Assembly (NCBI GenBank): GCA_019312705.1
Contig: JAFDCW010000158.1
Span: 1-8,034 of the forward strand
Direction: 5' to 3'
DNA: 8,034 nt
From: Deltaproteobacteria bacterium
Lineage (GTDB): Bacteria > Myxococcota > Polyangia > Polyangiales > B10-G4
Position numbers and translations under genes: made by a program. Shown in pieces: positions 1 through 6,748 of this stretch. How positions within the stretch are numbered: the stretch's first letter is position 1; every line of letters begins with the position of its first letter. The notes below the pieces were generated by a model. The model had not been told where the DNA came from, searched no databases, and saw only the letters and a program-made list of their open reading frames with translations.

Positions 1-126
1 ATTTTCGACGAGAATCTAGAGCGCAACTTCGGACATCGCCTCTTCATCGGCGTCTAGTCTTAGCGGCAATCCGGCTCCGGTCGACTGACGTCGCCCTTTC
101 GCCTTCTTGCCACCTCCTCGGTCGAC

Positions 127-148
127 GTACTTTAGGTACTTTAGGTAC
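127..148. repeat. Short tandem repeat, 9-bp unit
   Basis: The unit GTACTTTAG occurs twice in perfect succession (127-135, 136-144) and is followed by a third partial GTAC (145-148). GTAC, itself a palindrome, therefore recurs every 9 bp. The stretch is notably AT-richer than its surroundings. It lies about 330 bp before the first confident gene, so any regulatory role is conjecture. Confidence 0.7.
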
Positions 149-409
149 GCCTCTGTCGGCCCCTGCGGGCGCGCTCGCCAGCTGACGCACGTGGACGCGA
201 CTACCCGACTGGGTCCCGGCTCCGGGACTCGTCGATACATCCCCCGGCCGTGCACGATGCGCCGAGTGACGCGACGATGGCGCATAGATTTTGGGGTGAG
301 AATCGAGCCACGGGCTCTCCCGGGCGATCCGCCGGTGGCGGTGAGGGCCCGCATTTCAGGGTCCCAAGCTCGCGGTTGCGTGTGATTTCGCCGTCTCGAC
401 CCCACCCAG

Positions 410-425
410 CAGACCGAACGGTCTG
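410..425. promoter_or_regulatory. Palindromic operator candidate, TetR/NemR-like
   Basis: CAGACCG (410-416) and CGGTCTG (419-425) are perfect inverted repeats separated by AA. The core AGACC-N4-GGTCT has the size and shape of operators bound by TetR-family repressors and resembles the known NemR-type box (TAGACC-N4-GGTCTA). It lies 48 bp before the preferred GTG start of the SseB-like gene, where a repressor would block transcription of the downstream genes. No TetR-type regulator is encoded in the window, so the binding protein is unknown. The symmetry is seen directly; the function is inferred. Confidence 0.45.
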
Positions 426-473
426 TCTGGAAAGTTGCGGTCCCTCGGAACGGCCAGTCATCATTCTGATCGC

Positions 474-1418
474 GTGGCCGATTCCCCCAGCACACCCTCC
501 CCATTTCAACGACTGCTCGCGGACGCCCAGCAGGGCGGCCAAGCCAAAGTCGACGCTCTGGTGGCGCTCGCCCAGCGGACGGTGCACGTGCCCACCTGGG
601 GTCAGGACGCGAGCTTCCGAACCCTGACCAACGCCGACGGTCAGACGGCGCTGCCCCTATTTTCGAGCGCCGACCAACTCGAAGCTGCCGCGACGCGGTT
701 CGGGTGGCGAGAAGCCGACGGTTCCGTGGCATCGAAGGAGCTCGGAGCACGGGACGCACTCAACTACGCCGTCGGCCACGATCTGCATTTTGTCGTCATC
801 GACATCTCGGCCCCCCATTCTCTCGACATCGACCGCGAGGAGATCGAGCCTCTCCTGAGCCCCGCCGCCCAGCGCGAGTCCACCGGACCCTACGCCGGCG
901 TCGGACGAATCTCGTCGTCGATCATGAGAGCGGTCAAACCTTCGGGGGCGATCAAGATGAACACCAAAGGCGAGCCGATGGGCGGCGCGGCTCGCACGCC
1001 CGACGCGAAGCCCCTGCCCGACGCGAAGCCCCTGCCAGGAGCAGAGCTCCAGGCCTCGGTCTCCGACGAACCCGTCGCCGTGACGACCTTCGGCTCCGGA
1101 TCGAGCGTGAGCGTGCACAAGCTCAACGAAGAGCCGGCCGAGGAGCTGCTTTCTGGCCTCGCGGCGGTGCTGCGCAGCTACCCCGAGGTCGAGTGGGCGG
1201 CGCTCTCGGCGGTCGCCCGGGGACCGTCTGCGCCTATGCCCACCGTCGCCCTCAAGATCGACACCGCGTTCCGCCAACGCTTGAACGAGATCATCCAGAA
1301 GCTCCGGGAAGTCGGGGAAGAGCTCGGGGCTAGCCTCGACGTTCTGCTCCTCGACGACCCTGGCGTCATGCGCACCGTCCGGGCCGAAGCCAAGCTCTTC
1401 TATCCTTGGAAGCGCTGA
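474..1418 (+). CDS. SseB-family protein with N- and C-terminal SseB domains
   Basis: About 314 residues from the preferred GTG. The N-terminal part (about residues 7-125) fits the SseB N-terminal domain: a helical start, an ALPLFSS strand (residues 59-65) followed by a helix, then a hydrophobic strand LHFVVIDIS. The C-terminal part (about 205-314) fits the SseB C-terminal domain, with a helix ending near SYPEVEWAAL, a strand TVALKID and a final LDVLLLDD strand. A Pro/Ala-rich linker joins them and contains a perfect PDAKPL duplication (residues 176-187). There is no signal peptide or membrane segment, so it is probably cytoplasmic. The family is named after an E. coli protein that enhances serine sensitivity, and its biochemical role is not known. 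A TTG at 435 is an alternative start, but it sits 9 bp after the operator-like palindrome and has no properly spaced ribosome site. The gene is 54 bp upstream of the aminotransferase and may share its transcript. Confidence 0.8.
   Translation: MADSPSTPSPFQRLLADAQQGGQAKVDALVALAQRTVHVPTWGQDASFRTLTNADGQTALPLFSSADQLEAAATRFGWREADGSVASKELGARDALNYAVGHDLHFVVIDISAPHSLDIDREEIEPLLSPAAQRESTGPYAGVGRISSSIMRAVKPSGAIKMNTKGEPMGGAARTPDAKPLPDAKPLPGAELQASVSDEPVAVTTFGSGSSVSVHKLNEEPAEELLSGLAAVLRSYPEVEWAALSAVARGPSAPMPTVALKIDTAFRQRLNEIIQKLREVGEELGASLDVLLLDDPGVMRTVRAEAKLFYPWKR
999..1034 (+). repeat. Perfect 18-bp in-frame tandem duplication
   Basis: Two identical 18-bp copies (999-1016 and 1017-1034) encode PDAKPL twice within the linker between the two SseB domains. 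A degenerate third start (PGAEL) follows. Identical DNA suggests a recent slippage duplication that changes linker length without breaking the frame. Confidence 0.9.
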
Positions 1419-1472
1419 AGGTCCCAACCGGACGCCTCGACTAGGCCCGCGACACTCGCTAAACCTGGGCCT

Positions 1473-2807
1473 GTGAGCCACCTCGGACAGCTGCCCCCGG
1501 CGGTACGGGCCCCCCTCCCGGGACCCCGCGGTGAGAGCCTCGTCGAAACCCTCGCGAAGACCGAGTGCCCGGCGTTCACCACCCGCCGCGCCCGACGAAG
1601 CGAGCAGGCGGGCGCCCCCCACGATCCCATCGTATGGGCCGAAGCCCGAGGCGCCAACGTGGTCGATGCCGACGGCAATCGTTTCGTCGACCTCACGGCG
1701 GGGTTCGGGGTCGCCGCGATCGGCCACGGCCACCCCCGGGTCGTCGCCGCCATCGAGGCCCAGGCGAAGCGCCTCTTGCACGCCCTCGGTGACCTGCACC
1801 CTTCGGACGTCAAGGTCGAGCTCCTCGCGCGCCTCTCGGCCCTGTCCCCCTGGGACGGTGGACGGGTCGTCCTAGCCCTCGGCGGCGCCGACGCCGTCGA
1901 GGCCGCCCTCAAGACAGCCGTCCTCGCGACGGGGCGACCCGGGGTCGTCGCCTTCGAAGGCGGCTACCACGGACTCTCCCACGGGCCCCTCGCAGCCTGC
2001 GGCTACTCCGAGGCCTTCCGGGCGCCGTTCAGAGCGCAGCTGAACCCCCACGTCACCTTCGCACCCTTTCCGCGATGCGGGAGCCTCGCCGACGCCCTCG
2101 GCGCCGTAGAGCGTGCTTGGCCCGACCAGGCCCCCGGGGCCGTTCTGATCGAACCCCTCCTCGGTCGTGGCGGCGTCGTTCTTCCACCGAAGGGTTTCCT
2201 CGCGGGGGTCGGAGAGATGGCGCGGAGGGCCGGTGCGCTGCTCGTCGTCGACGAGATCTTCACGGGCTTCGGTCGGACCGGTGCGCGCTTCCGGTCCGTG
2301 GTCGACGGGGCCGCCCCGGACCTCATCTGCGTGGGCAAGGCCCTCGGAGGCGGCCTGCCGGTAAGCGCGCTCCTCGGCCGCCCCGAGGTGATGGCGTCCT
2401 GGGGAGACCCCGACGGCGCGGCCCTTCATACGGGCACGTTTTTCGGCAACCCGGTCACCTCGGCTGCCGCCCTCGCCGCCCTCGACGTGCTCGAGGACGA
2501 AGGCCTCGCCGAGCGCGCGCTTCGGGTGGGCACGCCCTTCCTGGCCCGCCTCCGGGAGCTCGCTCCACGCCATGCTTCGATCGTCGACGTACGCGGTGTC
2601 GGATTGCTCGCTGGCATCGAGTTGGAAAGCGGCGAACTGACCCTGCGCGTCGTGCGGCGGCTCCTCGAGCGCGGCTACCTCACGCTGCCGGCGGGGCAAA
2701 ACGCCGAGGTCTTGCAGGTTGTGCCGCCCCTCACCATCGACCCCGCGCTGCTCGAAGCCTTCGTCCTGGCCCTCGACGAAGTATTGGCAGCCGAGGGGGC
2801 CCGGTGA
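1473..2807 (+). CDS. Class III pyridoxal-phosphate aminotransferase
   Basis: 444 residues, the normal size for fold-type I class III aminotransferases (GabT, ArgD and glutamate-1-semialdehyde aminomutase relatives). The diagnostic parts appear in order: WAEARGANVVDADGNRFVDL near the N-terminus (class III entry strands), IGHGHPRV, GGADAVE (137-143, phosphate-binding loop), EGGYHG (162-167, ring-stacking aromatic), VVDEIFTGFGRTG with Asp260 contacting the pyridine nitrogen, GKALGGG with Lys289 as the Schiff-base lysine, and HTGTFFGNP (319-327). The enzyme should be active and cytosolic. Such enzymes swap an amino group between an amino acid and an aldehyde or keto group. The downstream aldehyde-forming genes suggest an aldehyde acceptor. 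The GTG start is chosen because the frame's N-terminus begins there, but the ribosome site is weak. A 6-bp inverted repeat (1443-1448 and 1467-1472) abuts the start. The stop overlaps the luxE-like start by 4 bp. Substrate specificity cannot be assigned. Confidence 0.92.
   Translation: MSHLGQLPPAVRAPLPGPRGESLVETLAKTECPAFTTRRARRSEQAGAPHDPIVWAEARGANVVDADGNRFVDLTAGFGVAAIGHGHPRVVAAIEAQAKRLLHALGDLHPSDVKVELLARLSALSPWDGGRVVLALGGADAVEAALKTAVLATGRPGVVAFEGGYHGLSHGPLAACGYSEAFRAPFRAQLNPHVTFAPFPRCGSLADALGAVERAWPDQAPGAVLIEPLLGRGGVVLPPKGFLAGVGEMARRAGALLVVDEIFTGFGRTGARFRSVVDGAAPDLICVGKALGGGLPVSALLGRPEVMASWGDPDGAALHTGTFFGNPVTSAAALAALDVLEDEGLAERALRVGTPFLARLRELAPRHASIVDVRGVGLLAGIELESGELTLRVVRRLLERGYLTLPAGQNAEVLQVVPPLTIDPALLEAFVLALDEVLAAEGAR
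2793..2799 (+). promoter_or_regulatory. Ribosome binding site setting the luxE-like start
   Basis: The purine run GAGGGGG lies 4 bp before the GTG at 2804-2806, inside the end of the aminotransferase gene. It supports starting the LuxE-like protein at this GTG and translational coupling through the GTGA overlap. Confidence 0.55.
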
Positions 2808-3895
2808 GTGACCCCTTCGAAGAGCTTGCGGCGAGGGCCGCCGCGCTCATCGATAGCCTCGCTGGGGGGGGGCGGGACGACGAAGGGCGGGATGCCCTTC
2901 TCCTCGACCTCGCCCGGGCCCAGGCCGAGGTCGTCGCGCCCTATCGTCGCCTCGTCGCGAGCCGCGGGGGAGCCCTCGAAGACGCCAGCACCATCGACGC
3001 GGTGCCTGCTCTGCCGACGGATGTCTTCCGCTACGCCCGGGTTTCCCGCTTCGCCGAGTCAGAGACCCAGCGTGTCTTCCGGACCTCCGGAACGACCCAC
3101 GGCGCCCGCGGCGAGCACCATTTCCGAGACCTCTCCCTTTACGATCGCGCCGCCCGCGCAGCCGCCCGCCACGGCCTCTTCCGGGACGGCCTCGAACGCC
3201 ACCTGGTCATCCTCGCCCCGCACCCATCGGAGGCGCCCGACTCTTCGCTCTCCTACATGCTGGGCCGTTTCGAGTCGTGGTTCGGCGAGGGTCGTTCGAC
3301 CTGGGCCTTTCACGACGGCGCCCTCGACCTCGAGGCCCTCAGGAAGGCTCTCGAAGGCGCGATCGACGCCGACCAACCCGTGGCGCTCCTGGGCACGAGC
3401 TTCGCATTTGTGCACGCCGAAGACGCCCTTCGAGGCCAATACTTCGCGCTCCCGGACTCGAGCTTCGTCATGCAGACCGGAGGCTTCAAGGGGCGGTCCC
3501 GGGAGGTCGCTCCCGAGGCGATGTGCGACCTCCTCGCCAAACGCTACGGCGTGGCCGACAACGCCATCGTCGCCGAGTACGGCATGACCGAGCTCTCGAG
3601 CCAGATGTACGAAACGACCCTTCACTGTCCCGACGAGGTGCGCCGGCTCTGGGTGCCCGGATGGGTGCGAGCGACACCCGTCGACCCCGAGAGCCTCGAG
3701 CCGGTGGCACGAGGACAAGTCGGCATCCTGCGCATCGACGATGTAGCCAACGTAGAGTCCGTCGCGACGATCCAGACCGCCGACCTCGCCCGGTGCGTCG
3801 GGGACGGGATCGTGCTCATCGGTCGGGCTCCGGGGACGGTCCCCCGGGGATGCAGTCTCGCCATGGACGAAGCCCTCGGGGACCTGCGCCCATGA
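2804..3895 (+). CDS. LuxE-like acyl-protein synthetase
   Basis: 363 residues from the GTG at 2804, close to the roughly 370 residues of LuxE. LuxE enzymes activate a carboxylic acid with ATP to an acyl-adenylate, take it onto an internal cysteine, and pass it to the LuxC reductase. Visible family features are the nucleotide-binding loop FRTSGTTHGARG (Thr94-Ser95-Gly96-Thr97-Thr98), the segment QTGGFKGRSRE, the adenylate-forming motif AEYGMTELSSQMYE (257-270, with Thr262 and Glu263), and a C-terminal GRAPGTVPRGCSL in which Cys350 sits 13 residues from the end, where LuxE carries its acyl-acceptor cysteine. All catalytic elements appear intact. There is no signal peptide. The gene overlaps the aminotransferase by 4 bp (GTGA) and the reductase by 4 bp (ATGA). 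No luxA or luxB lies nearby, so a role in bioluminescence is unlikely. The acid it activates is unknown. Confidence 0.88.
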   Translation: MSDPFEELAARAAALIDSLAGGGRDDEGRDALLLDLARAQAEVVAPYRRLVASRGGALEDASTIDAVPALPTDVFRYARVSRFAESETQRVFRTSGTTHGARGEHHFRDLSLYDRAARAAARHGLFRDGLERHLVILAPHPSEAPDSSLSYMLGRFESWFGEGRSTWAFHDGALDLEALRKALEGAIDADQPVALLGTSFAFVHAEDALRGQYFALPDSSFVMQTGGFKGRSREVAPEAMCDLLAKRYGVADNAIVAEYGMTELSSQMYETTLHCPDEVRRLWVPGWVRATPVDPESLEPVARGQVGILRIDDVANVESVATIQTADLARCVGDGIVLIGRAPGTVPRGCSLAMDEALGDLRP

Positions 3896-5124
3896 CCGCC
3901 GCCGACAAAATCCGCCGCCGTGCAGCGGAGACCGCGGCGTCCGCAGAGACTCTCGATGCCGTCGGCGTGGGGGCTGTGGCCGGGGCCATCGCCCAGGCCG
4001 CAAGCGCCCTCGTGGACCCTGATTCCGACATCGGCAGCGAAGCGCGGCCGCTGCTCGTCGAATCGACGGGGCTCTCCCGGGAGATGGTCGACTGGGCGCT
4101 CGCGACAACCTGCGGAGACGTCTCGGCGGACGCCCTCGAAGCCTTCGCAGCCGCGGCGGATTTGACCGGCGCGCCATCGCCATCGGCCCGGGCGGTCCCG
4201 GCCCGGGCCCGCCTCGCCGCAATCGTGCTTTCGGGCAACGTCTTCACGGCGCCGTTTCGCGCCGTCGCCGTGCCGCTGCTCGCCGGGGTCCCGGTCATCG
4301 CCAAGGCATCGTCCCGGGACGACATCTTTCCCCGGGTCTTGCACCGCGCTCTCGAGGCCGCGGCCCCCGACGTCGCCGCGAGCTACGCGGTCCTCACCTT
4401 CGAAGGCGGCGATGCGCACCTCGAAGACGCGCTCTTCGCCCAGGCCGACGTCGTCGCCGCCTACGGGAGCGATACGACCCTGGGCCACATCCGCGGGCGC
4501 CTCCCGGCCACGACCACCTTCGTCCCCCACGGCCATGGCCTCGGGGCGATCTGGATTCCAGACGAAGCCGATGACGAAACCGTCGCCCGGGTAGCCCTCG
4601 ATGTCGCCGCCTACGACCAGCGCGGCTGCCTCTCCCCCCATGGCATATGGGTCCGGGGCGACGCCGCTCGGGGCCGAAGCTTCGCCGACCGCCTCGCGCG
4701 GGCCCTCGAGACCATACGCGAGTCGCTGCCCCGGGGTCTCCTGCCCCTCGACCGCGGAGCTCAGCAACTCCAATGGCGGGGCGTCGCCGCCGCTCGCGGC
4801 GACCTCTTCGAAGGCGACGGCTACGCCGTGAGCTTCGAGGGCGACGGCCCCCTGCGCCTGAGCCCAGGCTACCGAAACGTCTCGGTGCTTTCCTGCGCCA
4901 GCGCCGAAGACCTCGGCCACCGCCTCGTCCCCCTCGGCATGCACCTCAAGGCCCTCGGCGTCGCCGCGGACGGGCCAGCTCGCCGAGCCCTCGCCGCAGC
5001 CCTCCCCGCCCCCCTCGCCCCCCGAGTCAGCGAAGTAGGCACCCTACAAACCCCTCCCCTCGACAGCCTAGCCGACGGCCACAGCCCCTGGTTCGGCCTC
5101 ATCCGCCACACCCAAGTGGACTAG
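3892..5124 (+). CDS. LuxC-like acyl-CoA/acyl-thioester reductase
   Basis: 410 residues, somewhat shorter than luminescence LuxC (about 480). LuxC enzymes belong to the aldehyde dehydrogenase superfamily and use NADPH to reduce an acyl thioester, via an enzyme-bound thioester, to a free aldehyde. Visible features are the Rossmann-type segment LSGNVFTAPFRAVAVPLLAGVPVIAKASSRD (split here as SGNV at 114-117 and the cofactor-binding IAKASSRD at 136-143), the strand ADVVAAYGSDTTL, and the catalytic loop YDQRGCLSPHG with nucleophile Cys246, as in LuxC. The ATG at 3892 overlaps the luxE-like stop as ATGA and is preceded by GGGGA (3878-3882) at good spacing. LuxE and LuxC are known to form a fatty acid reductase complex, so these two products probably bind each other. 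The missing length may reflect a different acyl substrate. No luciferase genes are present. Confidence 0.9.
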   Translation: MTAADKIRRRAAETAASAETLDAVGVGAVAGAIAQAASALVDPDSDIGSEARPLLVESTGLSREMVDWALATTCGDVSADALEAFAAAADLTGAPSPSARAVPARARLAAIVLSGNVFTAPFRAVAVPLLAGVPVIAKASSRDDIFPRVLHRALEAAAPDVAASYAVLTFEGGDAHLEDALFAQADVVAAYGSDTTLGHIRGRLPATTTFVPHGHGLGAIWIPDEADDETVARVALDVAAYDQRGCLSPHGIWVRGDAARGRSFADRLARALETIRESLPRGLLPLDRGAQQLQWRGVAAARGDLFEGDGYAVSFEGDGPLRLSPGYRNVSVLSCASAEDLGHRLVPLGMHLKALGVAADGPARRALAAALPAPLAPRVSEVGTLQTPPLDSLADGHSPWFGLIRHTQVD

Positions 5125-5140
5125 GCACGGGGCCGCTGGT

Positions 5141-5159
5141 CCCCGGCCCGGTCCCGGGG
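5141..5159. terminator. Possible shared hairpin between convergent genes
   Basis: CCCCGG (5141-5146) and CCGGGG (5154-5159) can form a 6-bp GC stem with a 7-base loop, in the 35-bp gap between the luxC-like stop and the convergent lipoprotein stop. There is no T-tract on either strand, so a rho-independent role is only suggested by position. Confidence 0.35.
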
Positions 5160-6398
5160 TCAGGGAGTGGCCCAGACGTAGCCGGCGATCGACTCGTAGA
5201 CATAGCCGAAGACCGAGACGGCGCTGTCCCGCTCTGCGATGCTGGGCGTGTAGAAGTGGTCGGCGCCCTTGCGCAAGCGGTAGAGGGGCGTCGAGCCGCA
5301 GACGCTCGCCGACCGGGCGATGTAGCCCACCGTGAGCTCCAGCGTCGCTCCCGCCGAGCCTTCGCAGACGGCGGACTGGGTATAGAAGTGGAAGCCGCTC
5401 GCGAGCAGGCACCGATAGAAGGGCACCAGCCCCGGCTTCGAAGACGAGTAGAGGTGGAAGAAGTCGTAGTGTTCGACGGTGAAGCCGCAGCACGCCACCT
5501 CGGTGCGGCTCGTCGAATAGAAGTGCTCGCCGGTCGAGCTCGCCAGCGAACGGTGCACGGCGATCCGGCACGAAGCCCCCTCATCGCAGCTCCCGTCGCA
5601 ATCGTCGTCGACGAGGTTGCAGCTCTCGACAGAGGTCGGCGGCGCATCGCACATCACCCAGCTGCCGGCGCTGCAGGTTTCGTCCCCGGCGCCGCACGCC
5701 GTCGAGCACGCCCGGGTCAGCCCTTCGTCGGTGGTCCCGTCGCAGTCGTCGTCTACGCCATTGCAGGACTCGGTCCCCACCGGCGGCGCGTCGCAGCCCA
5801 CGAAGGCCCCGCCTTCGCAGCGCTCCGTGCCGGCCCCGCAGGCGGTGGCGCACATGCGGGTTACGTCTTCGTCGACGGCGTCGTCGCAGTCTTCGTCCAG
5901 GGTGTCGCAGGTCTCCGTCGCCCCGGGGTACCGAAACGCGTTTGTTTCGTCGCAGTCGGTCTCGGCACTCACGCCATCGCCGTCGATGTCGGCGCTTCGA
6001 GGCAGGCAGAAGCGGTTGCGGCAGATCTCCGTGGCGGCGCATTCCGTGTCGGCCACGCAAGCGGGGTACGGCGCGCACGCGCCGTCGACGCAACGCTCGA
6101 GGGCCTCGCAGGTGATCGAGCCGCAGGAGGGGCCGATGATCGTCGTATCGCGGCCCGAGTCTCGGGGGGGCGTCGAGCCCGAATCGATCGGGCCACCGTC
6201 GTCGCGTGTCCCGGAGTCCATCACCGAGGTCCCCGTGTCCCGGCCCCGGCCCGTCGGATCCGTCTCCGTGCTGCTGGCGCAGGCGCCCAGGAGCGACACG
6301 AGGGCCAGGAGAGAGGCCAAGCGAGAGGCCGGGAGCAGGGTGCGCCGCGGTGAGGAAGGGAGAGGAAGATGCGCGAAATTAATCAAGCGGGACTGCAT
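5160..6398 (-). CDS. Cys-rich lipoprotein: MopE-type metal-binding repeats plus DUF5648-like domain
   Basis: 412 residues. The N-terminus is a lipoprotein signal: arginines near 18-26, a hydrophobic run, and lipobox LLGAC with Cys40. Residue +2 is Ala, compatible with outer-membrane sorting. A low-complexity Asp/Ser/Gly/Thr spacer (41-88) follows. Residues 92-131 form a small Cys-rich domain. Residues 137-277 carry MopE-like putative metal-binding repeats: one DIDGDGVSAETDCDE calcium-type loop, then three C-N/D-x-x-D-D/E-D-C-D units at 164-177, 212-225 and 260-273, spaced 48 residues apart and separated by C-x3-CGAG stretches. Residues 279-412 match the DUF5648 style, with repeated HFY(S/T) motifs (292-294, 337-339, 381-383) and alternating GYI/GYV strands. 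It is predicted to be surface- or periplasm-facing and to bind calcium or another metal. The N-region before the signal is long, but no better start lies closer. The gene converges on luxC and stands alone. The function is unknown. Confidence 0.85.
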   Translation of the reverse strand: MQSRLINFAHLPLPSSPRRTLLPASRLASLLALVSLLGACASSTETDPTGRGRDTGTSVMDSGTRDDGGPIDSGSTPPRDSGRDTTIIGPSCGSITCEALERCVDGACAPYPACVADTECAATEICRNRFCLPRSADIDGDGVSAETDCDETNAFRYPGATETCDTLDEDCDDAVDEDVTRMCATACGAGTERCEGGAFVGCDAPPVGTESCNGVDDDCDGTTDEGLTRACSTACGAGDETCSAGSWVMCDAPPTSVESCNLVDDDCDGSCDEGASCRIAVHRSLASSTGEHFYSTSRTEVACCGFTVEHYDFFHLYSSSKPGLVPFYRCLLASGFHFYTQSAVCEGSAGATLELTVGYIARSASVCGSTPLYRLRKGADHFYTPSIAERDSAVSVFGYVYESIAGYVWATP

Positions 6399-6455
6399 AG
6401 GCCGTAGTCAGCTTGCGGGACGCGGGGCGATCGAGTCAAACGCCCGGCCCCAACC

Positions 6456-6483
6456 TTGACACCCCCAAGCCAGGGGCTATCTT
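6456..6483 (+). promoter_or_regulatory. Sigma70-like promoter of tRNA-Phe
   Basis: A perfect -35 hexamer TTGACA (6456-6461) and a -10-like TATCTT (6478-6483) are separated by 16 bp. Transcription would start near 6490, a few bases before the tRNA, as expected for a stable RNA gene. It is the clearest promoter in the window. Confidence 0.7.
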
Positions 6484-6496
6484 CCGCCTCCCCATC

Positions 6497-6572
6497 GCCC
6501 AGATAGCTCAGTTGGTAGAGCAGGGGATTGAAAATCCCTGTGTCGGCGGTTCAATTCCGTCTCTGGGCACCA
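6497..6572 (+). tRNA. tRNA-Phe (GAA)
   Basis: A full cloverleaf can be folded. The 7-bp acceptor stem is GCCCAGA/TCTGGGC (6497-6503 with 6562-6568), the D stem GCTC/GAGC, and the anticodon stem GGGGA/TCCCT with one G-T pair. Loop TTGAAAA carries anticodon GAA at 6530-6532. The variable loop has 5 bases, and the T stem GGCGG/CCGTC has loop TTCAATT. Discriminator A6569 is followed by an encoded CCA (6570-6572). All stems pair, with only two G-T wobbles. It decodes UUC/UUU. The gene has its own promoter and hairpin, so it is a single-gene unit. Confidence 0.97.
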
Positions 6573-6577
6573 AGTCA

Positions 6578-6603
6578 TGAGCCCCGCTCAACCGCGGGGC
6601 TCA
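6578..6603 (+). terminator. Hairpin terminator of tRNA-Phe
   Basis: TGAGCCCCGC (6578-6587) and GCGGGGCTCA (6594-6603) form a perfect 10-bp stem with a 6-base loop, starting 5 bases after the tRNA CCA end. The following bases are not a strong T-run, so termination efficiency is uncertain, but position and stability fit a tRNA terminator. Confidence 0.75.
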
Positions 6604-6612
6604 GTCGTATCC

Positions 6613-6624
6613 GGAGCGCGCTCC
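6613..6624. repeat. 12-bp perfect palindrome
   Basis: GGAGCGCGCTCC is fully self-complementary and lies between the tRNA terminator and the phosphatase gene, about 125 bp before the phosphatase start. It could be an operator or part of a cruciform. No regulator family is suggested by its sequence, and GC-rich genomes produce such palindromes by chance. Confidence 0.5.
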
Positions 6625-6748
6625 CCCGGAGTAGCAGGGCGCCGTGTTGCAAGGCAGAATCTCCGGGTGATTTGGCTCCTCAACCGGCGTCTCGCCCTCG
6701 CCCTCGGCATGGCCGGCGGGCGACCGCCCCCGAAAGTGACCATCCACC

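Larger units (their letters stand above)
1..473. other. Left-edge region with no convincing gene
   Basis: I see no reliable coding region here. A leftward frame ending at 16 could encode 74 residues from an ATG at 238-240, and a rightward frame runs 107-385. Both use many A- or T-ending codons unlike the genes to the right, and neither shows a recognisable domain. The stretch holds a 9-bp tandem repeat near 127-148, a loose inverted repeat (ATGCGCC at 257-263 and GGCGCAT at 279-285), and a 16-bp operator-like palindrome at 410-425. It is best read as the upstream regulatory region of the rightward operon. I could not identify a clean -35/-10 pair. Confidence 0.5.

Noticed and set aside
435..473. 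Upstream TTG start for the SseB-like protein
   Set aside because: It has no properly spaced ribosome site, lies 9 bp after the operator-like palindrome, and adds residues without any domain match. The GTG at 474 is preferred, though not proven.
16..759. Long leftward open frame opposite the start of the SseB-like gene
   Set aside because: It is Arg/Pro/Ser-rich without a domain, covers the coding start of the SseB-like gene on the other strand, and looks like an antisense artefact of high GC. The last 74 residues (16-240) cannot be fully excluded but have weak codon bias.
657..1799. Leftward 380-residue open frame
   Set aside because: It lies antisense across the SseB-like and aminotransferase genes, which have clear domain motifs. 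Its composition is typical of a GC-rich shadow.
4647..6353. Rightward 568-residue open frame
   Set aside because: Its first part is a frame-shifted reading of luxC and the rest is antisense to the lipoprotein gene, whose signal peptide and Cys/Asp repeats are unmistakable.
6497..6572. tRNA-Phe as an integration site of a mobile element
   Set aside because: I found no partial duplicate of the tRNA 3' end, no integrase and no change in composition on either side within the window.
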